Positions 57,766-64,000 of a stretch of 64,000 nucleotides of DNA are shown here, in pieces; within the stretch, counting starts at the first letter, position 1, and each line of letters starts with the position of its first letter. The DNA comes from Psilocybe azurescens (lineage: Eukaryota > Basidiomycota > Agaricomycetes > Agaricales > Agrocybaceae). The translations under genes and the position numbers were made by a program. The notes beneath the pieces are model-generated. The model did no database searches. It was not told the DNA's origin and saw only the letters and a program-made list of their open reading frames with translations. The stretch lies in the NCBI GenBank assembly GCA_023853785.1, contig JAJIRX010000811.1, positions 310,001-374,000 on the forward strand, in the 5' to 3' direction.

Positions 57766-60161
57766 TTAAAGTAAGGCCAATTTTTCCAACAGAACCTTCT
57801 TCCCCTTCACCTCACTGCCCTCAATCTCTTTCATCAACTCCTCCGTAAACCACACCTTCAAAGTCCGTCGTCCATCAACAGCTTCAGCCCTAATAAGTGC
57901 TTCACAGAGTTCAGCGACAACGAAGGCGCCGTTCCCACTGCCAAGGCACATCGATACGGTGGGTTCGCGGCCGACGACTTTGAGGAACTGGTTGGCGAAT
58001 ACCGAGGAGTCCCATGAGGCAGTAGGCACGCGTTCGATGGTGCCGGTGGTATGATTGTAATGTCCACCTTGCAGAAGGGCCTTGTACACGCGAGATGTCG
58101 GTGGAAGGTCGATAGGATGGGGGTCTTCTACTGTCGGAGAAGACAGGGCCCTGAGGAGGGTTGTAGCAGCTTCTGACTTATCTGTTAGTAGATATGGTCA
58201 GTTCAGATAGGGATGAGGAGAAGAATCAATGCGACAAACCTCCTTCGCCATATAGCATGATATCAGTGACAATCAGACATCCAGCTGGTTCCCGAATTAA
58301 GCTTTCGCCTGACTGCTCGACCCATCGGATAAGATCCTCGCTCGCTGCCCGCCTCACTTCATCCTCTCTGCTTGCTGAGCTCTTTTTGCTTGTGCGTGAC
58401 CGAATCTCATCGGTCTCAGCTAAGGACGCAATCTGAGCAGGGGTGAAATGCCGTCTTGAGCGAGGGAGAAGGAGATAGAGCAAACTACGACGGCCCTGAG
58501 GGCTCGAGTACAGTTTTTGGGCAACGACGGTGATTGAGGAAACGAGGCTTTTTGCCAGAAGTTTGGTATCACTGCAGGATGAATGAATATTAACGTATCT
58601 TAGCAGAGAACGCGGAAGACGAACTCAGTAACATCCAGGGCCGTGAAGAGTACTAGTTGTGCTTCGTCATCGAGGCACATGCGCTCAATATGAGGTTTTA
58701 GTGTTTTCATTATTTGTTTTCTGTCCTAAAAGGCAAATATACGTTGGGTCAGGTTCAAAAAGTAAGATGGTCAAAGGAATCATACTTTTGCACCACCTTG
58801 GGCTAGGAATTGACGAACGACACGGCTTCCATCTTTTGTATGGACCATCTCGGCGAGCAAGTCTTGACAGCTAGAGAAGGCATGAGCATAATAGTTGGTG
58901 CGAATAGCTGAGCGACAACTGACGTTTCAAAAATTTCTTTTCTCATTTTTTCTTGTTCAGCCTCCTCAGGAACGGTGCCGATAGCGGTAAGATACTCCCA
59001 TAGAGCGCGATGGACGATAGCATGTGTAACTGCGCCTTTGTCTGAGTTATTGAATCTAACAGAACGAGCGTTATCAGTATATAAAAGAATGGTTACGATT
59101 GGAAGCACGTACATCGTCACAAGGTTATCTTTGACGGATCCAAGGATTCGTCTCCGCCTTTCGTTATCGGCGCCCTCCAGTACTCCATTCAGTCCTTTCT
59201 TTGCACGTTCCTTATCTTCCTCGCTACCGCTGGTGAGACTGAACAAGCCGGCCTCTTTTCCGTAGAACTCTCGCAGAAGGATCGTTCGTTCATATGCATT
59301 GGCATAAAGCTCAAAGGAATCCGCGAGCACCGAGGACGACTCACGATGGAGTAACATTCGAAGGACATATGGCTGGAACTCGTAAAGAATGGAGGCTCGG
59401 TGCGAAGGGCATAGTTTGATAAGTTTAGTGACAAGGAACTTGAAATTTACAATGTCAATATCACACTTTGGCTTTGAAAAGGGATAAACCTTACTTTCGA
59501 GTATTTGTTCTGAGCCAAATCCTTATACTTTCCCTTCAATTCCGAGGCCACCTCGTCCCTTTCTTTTGGCCTCCATGCTTCACAACGGTTTGAACGATAC
59601 GACTGGCATCATGCTTGAAGACAATATCGGTAACTCTTCCACGAATGACGCTCATCAGGTCTTTGATGTGCTTCGCTCGCTCCGCCGTTGGGATATTTTT
59701 CTGTCGAGCCAGTGCCCAGACTTTTTTGGCATCTACGAGAAGGGTGGAATGCGGTTTGGCAGCGCGGCGTTGGTCCTGGAGAATCTTTTGGGCTTTATGT
59801 GATTCACGAGCGGCTATAGACATCAAATATTGAATAGGAATGAGAATGGGAACGGAATCTCGTTAAAAAAAGTTTGGCGTACCATTTGGGTCTTTGGGCC
59901 GTTGGTCAACCTGCGTATCGATCTGCATCGAATCATCTGCTTCTTCCAAGGAATCATCCTCTTCTATAGGTTCTGCGTCGTCGAACTCCGCGTCCGAGCC
60001 AGATTCCGAGCCAGATTCCGAGTCCTGACTTGCTATAGGGCGTGTTATGGGCTGGCTTCGCTTTTTATCTGGTTTTGTGCTCTCGAGATGAGCTTTTTGG
60101 CCTTTGGACCATTCTGCGATGGCGCAGCTCGTTTTTTACCAGATTTATGTGAAGCCGCCAT
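57766..60161 (-). CDS. puf6: Pumilio-repeat protein Puf6 with CPL domain
   Basis: Puf6 binds nucleic acid and acts in 60S ribosome assembly and mRNA control in the nucleolus. The N-terminus MAASHKSGKKRAAPSQNG is basic and followed by an acidic Ser/Asp/Glu region. Pumilio-like repeats follow: IVFKHDASRIVQTVVKHGGQ, QNKYSKFLVTKLIKLC, NSDKGAVTHAIVHRALWEYL, MVHTKDGSRVVRQFLAQGG. The C-terminal CPL part reads LYSSPQGRRSLLYLLLPR, then VSMCLGSGNGAFVVAELCEAL, ending at 57766. Two frame slips sit in A runs (minus strand): 60094-60098 (five, six expected) and 59564-59567 (four, five expected, to give QKERDEVASEL). The intact partner of the relic at 3884, it lies head to head with the TPR gene at 61486. 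Confidence 0.87.
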
Positions 60162-61485
60162 GAAGAGAGGGAGAATTTGTGGGATTGTACAATGTAAAAT
60201 CTCAACAGTCGTTTGTGGTATTAATTGCAATTAATTGGAAGCAGAACTTTTGTCACGTCCGTAACACAATTGTGACTCAACAGGCTGACGCCGGCACCTT
60301 GAGGTTCAAGCTGAACTTTTCTTTTGACATTGTTTTGACATTTTGCTAACTCTGCTTGAACTTAAGGCTTCAAAAACGCTTTAAATCCCGATAAAGTCTC
60401 ATCGGACATGGCCCTCGTAGAAAAGAGAGCTCCCTACTTGCCCATTGCCATCCTCTGTGCTTCCGAGTCCGCTCCCTGGTTTGGGATGGGAGGAAAACTG
60501 GAAGAAGAATGTGCTCACTGTTGGAGGAATGGCACTTTCTTTCTCAAGCCATCTTCCCACTGCCACTCTCTTCTGCTAGTCGACCCCAAATTGGCCTGTT
60601 TTCTACATCGGCTCCTTATGTAATGCACTTTGTCGTCCAAACATCGATGTCATTCGACCACCAATTCAAGCAACAATCTGATTAAACGGTTAAAATAGGT
60701 TGATCTACCTGTGAGTTACCTTACCTACTTGATATCGACTTCCGCGGTCTCTGCAGTAGCAGCAGGGAAGAAAATCATTGAAGACTGACTCCGTAATCCT
60801 ATTTATTATTACGGTGGCCTCGGTATTATCGGATATGTTCGAGCTGGCTTGCACGAACGAAGACTCGTTAGCAAAGGTATGTTGGTCAGAACCGAGATTA
60901 TGACCACGCCATTAAACCTTTATCTCTCACTTCTCTTAGAATATGTGCGATGTCCATGTCTGAGCGCTCACCATTGATTATGATATTAACTTAATCTTAA
61001 ACAACCGCTGCCACCGCGTCTCAAGAAAAGAAAACAACTACGGTCAAGGCACTCATAGTTTATAGGAAACATTCACTTATTCAATGACGACCTTACACTA
61101 ACAAATTCTAATCTGCACCATTGCTCTTGAATTCGATAAGCATAAAGGAATGCCCAGAGTCAAGTTGTTTTTGATAGAAGCGCAATAACCAGGCATCCAT
61201 ACAAAGTTGGTCGCCTGCAAATCTTAATTACATCGATCTTAACCTTAACTTACAGGTACCAGTTTATTAATACTCAAGCTGGTCCATGAGGCTGAAGGAT
61301 TTGTTCATTTATATCGGATTCTTTGATTGACAGTTTTTAAGTCATTGTTGCCGAGGTGTCAAACCCCACCCCTGGGGATATGTAGCACTGCCCAATGGCT
61401 GTTCTCGTGCAGTACGAAAACTGTCCTTCAGACAAATCTCCCTGCACTCATTCCCTTCCTCATTCTTCTCGTAAATTCACCAAAC
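60162..61485. promoter_or_regulatory. Divergent promoter region of PUF6 and TPR-right
   Basis: It separates two genes read away from each other, and is partly conserved in inverted order at 3067-3883. Conserved blocks lie at 60206-60260 (near PUF6) and about 61345-61406 (near TPR). A 71-codon frame at 60408-60623 has no recognisable domain and is not called. Confidence 0.5.
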
Positions 61486-64000
61486 ATGGCCGACCCATTG
61501 TCGATTAGTCTTGCCACGATTAGTCTCGCCACGGCGCTAAAAGATATCATTGGGCTGGCCCAGATGATAGAGGAATCATTTGCGACGGTTCGTATTATCC
61601 CGCCGCAGTCGATCAAAAGTCAGTCTGATACTGGAGGTTGAATCGTCACAGGCCGCACAGAACATGCAAGATCTTCATACTTTAGCTACTGAGATCAGCG
61701 CAACCGTCGGAGAACTGAAAGAATTTTGCGATGAACACTACGACATTCTTTCCCACGCGAAGGACATGAAGATTGCATTGCTAGAGCTGATGGCGTGAGT
61801 CTGGTCTGAAGTCCTCTATTGTGTATTAACTCACCTCAATGCGAAATCGTAACAGGAATATGAAAACTGTTTACAACAGATGCCGACAGATGATCCCTCC
61901 TACACCGGAAAAGAAGCTAGGAAAATTCAAGCTTGCGTTTAGCGGATGGAAGAATCGACGCGTTATAGAATCTGAGATACGAGAACTCAGAAATCGCGTA
62001 AATAAGTGCCAGTCTCGGTTTCTGGTGCGTTATCTATGTCAGCATCTTTTTTCGGTCTGACAATTCAATTCAAAGATGTTCGCTGTCATGAGGATCGAGA
62101 AACGCCTCGTTGTTATAGGTGGCAGAAATATCACCAATTCTGTCAACACCCGCAAGGAAATTTCCACCAAGCGTAGAGTTTCAAATGAAAGTCTCATCGC
62201 GTTTATGGGATCTAACCAACGGGTGTTGTCCAAACTACCTCCAGAGATGACTGCCGACTTCATTTCCGATACTTATCTCCGCCTTCAAATCAAATCGATA
62301 GATGGTTACTTGAACGACTTATCTTCAAAGAACTCCTATCAGATCGAAACGCCACTAGAGGAATATCTACGTCCATATCAATCTGTTGTGCACTTGGGTC
62401 CATTAACGGACAGAAACACCTTCAAACAAGATATCATTGCGCAGACTCTAGAAATACAGACATGTCTTCGCAGCGACTCTAGCGCCCTCTCAATTCAAGC
62501 AGGTGCTTGGAGCATGGTCAATCTCTCCATCGGACTTCATTCGCTAGAAATGTACGAAGAAGCCGCTTCTATGGGTTTATGGACTGTAAACCTCTTCCGA
62601 ACCCTCGTGAAAACAGATCCCGCTGTGTTTTCACCATATCTCGTTCATAGTCTGAGACTTCTCTCAAAGTTCTACATCAAAATTAACGACATCGACAGAG
62701 CTATAGTTGCAATAGAAGAGGCCATATCAATTGGCCGTCGCTTGCAATCGCCATTGGCAGATCGGGAAATCAAGTTTCAGTTCGGCGAAGCCCTAATAAC
62801 GTTGGCCTATGTGTCGGATCTGAGAGGTGACCACTCGACATCATTGGAGGCTGCACAAGAGGGTGTCCGCGTATACGAAGAAATGGTTATAAATAGTTAC
62901 GTTCCAAACAGTCCAAGTACCGATTACCAACCATCACCAGACAAAAAGAAATGGGCACAGGCATTAGAGAAATTCTCGGATAAGGCGATTTACGATTACT
63001 CCAGAGCACAGGACCAATTGTCGTTCAGCTTTGAGCGGGTGGGGAGGCTTGAAGAGGCCGTTCAAGCTGATATGAAGGCGCTGGACGTTCTCCTTTACTC
63101 TGGGATTATCCTCAGCCATGTCGTAAGTGTGGACATCGCGGCACTTCTCTATCGACTTTCGCACCAGCAATTCCATACCGTGATCGGCCTCGACCAAGCC
63201 CTGATATTCGCCCAACATTCCGTAGATATCTTCCGAGATCTATGCGAAGAAGACAAACAGAAATATATCTTGTGCTTCTGCGAAGCTCTCTATGAAAAGG
63301 CCAATATATTGGGTAAACTCGAGCGATACGATGAGGCTCTAGCTGTCTGGAAGGAGACCTCTGATCTGGCAAAGGACATTATCGACGATCAGGTGCTCCG
63401 TGCCGATGCACTCAATGAACTTTCTTGGAGCTATAGCAAACTTGAACGACATGATGAGGCAGCAACGATTAGGACAGAATCAGTGATGGTGTACCAAACA
63501 GCGCTCAACTCAATGTCGGACAAGACAGCACATGGTTATTTTAATCTTGGAGTAGACCTTCGACTTGCTGAGCGATACTCGGAAGCAATTGAAGCGCTAC
63601 AAACGTCCATCACGAAGTACCGTGCATTGGCTTTCAATGACCCGGATCAATATACAAAGAATATCGCGATGACTCTCAACCAACTTACCCATGCCTTCAT
63701 TTACTCCAATCAGCATGAAGAAGCATTTAATGACGGCTATGAATCCCTTAAACTTCACGCAATTATGATCGACAAAGATTCAACTGTCGTGTCGGAATAC
63801 ATGTATGCCTTACAGCTCAATCTTGTCCTCGCCGAAATTGCGGAGAATGAATTCAAGTGCGTGGAGAGGGCCAATTACAACGTCATCTGTGCTCGTGGAT
63901 TGGCCAAAAATCACCAGAAGAATACAATCGGCTGCTAATACAGGCCATTTTAAGCCAAGCGGTTGTTTTATGCCGGTTCGAACGTCTTTCGGAGGGTTTG
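61486..64000 (+). CDS. HeLo-like N-terminal / TPR-repeat protein, right copy (partial, runs off window)
   Basis: It starts MADPLSISLATISLATALKD at 61486. Exon 1 ends at a GTTCGT donor. Exon 2 starts AAQNMQDLHTLATEISATVG and exon 3 NMKTVYNRCRQMIPP. The main exon, from 62076, begins MFAVMRIEKRLVVIGGRN. The N-terminal ~230 residues are helical and HeLo/MLKL-like by appearance. TPR-type helix pairs follow, for example DRAIVAIEEAISIGRRL, YDEALAVWKETSDLAKD, HDEAATIRTESVMVYQTAL and YSEAIEALQTSITKYRAL. The frame meets a stop at 63938. However, the left copy continues GLAKRFPEE..DRLSEA, and one more A in the five-A run at 63906-63910 restores SPEEYNRLL..FERLSEG, so the gene continues past the window. 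No ATPase domain is present. Role in recognition or cell death is inferred only. Confidence 0.82.

Noticed and set aside
1..64000. tRNA or rRNA genes
   Set aside because: I scanned by eye for TTCGAATC-type B boxes with matching acceptor stems and found none convincing; a tRNAscan-SE run would settle it.

Overview
This 64 kb window is nuclear DNA of a filamentous basidiomycete, most likely an Agaricomycete. The genes are split by many short GT-AG introns of about 50-65 bases. The families present are typical of mushrooms and wood or litter decayers: an AA9 lytic polysaccharide monooxygenase, a LysM protein, three DUF6533 membrane proteins, O-methylsterigmatocystin-oxidoreductase-like P450s, a hemolytic-lectin-type aerolysin protein, and STAND-like N-terminal/TPR proteins. 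Nothing bacterial, viral or CRISPR-like is visible.

Layout. 1-3066 (-): a partial HeLo-like/TPR protein. 3884-4155 (+): a relic of the PUF6 5' end. 4.3-5.9 kb (+): an extended SDR reductase. 7.1-9.8 kb (-): a ferric reductase. 12.2-14.0 kb (-): a second SDR. 15-16.6 kb (-): an MFS transporter. 17.6 kb: a BTB-like scrap. 18.8-20.3 kb (-) and 23.5-24.9 kb (-): DUF6533 proteins either side of YIF1 (21.4-22.9 kb, +). 25.7-26.9 kb (-): AA9 LPMO. 28.6-29.4 kb (-): LysM protein. 31.5-32.9 kb (+): third DUF6533. 33.0-34.6 kb (-): third SDR. 36.3-37.9 kb (-): COQ1-type polyprenyl diphosphate synthase. 38-42 kb: gene-poor. 42.1-44.1 kb (+): an unrecognised disordered protein. 45.3-47.6 kb and 54.1-56.2 kb (+): duplicate P450s enclosing GNA1, a HAD hydrolase and an intronless aerolysin-type lectin. 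56.6-57.5 kb (-): IES6. 57.8-60.2 kb (-): PUF6. 61.5 kb to the end (+): the second HeLo-like/TPR protein.

Two patterns cut across the genes. First, the ends of the window are inverted copies of one another. A divergent PUF6/TPR pair is complete on the right; on the left the TPR gene and the shared promoter survive, but PUF6 stops near its first intron. Second, about sixteen apparent one- or two-base indels, mostly in homopolymers, break otherwise well-conserved genes. They include COQ1 and PUF6, which are normally essential or highly conserved. Uncorrected sequencing error is therefore the simplest explanation, although real pseudogenes cannot be excluded for the accessory genes.

The genes do not form an obvious biosynthetic cluster, because no core synthase is present. 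Housekeeping genes (YIF1, COQ1, GNA1, IES6, PUF6) are interspersed with expanded accessory families: secreted wall/plant-polymer proteins, a defensive lectin, P450s, reductases and transporters.
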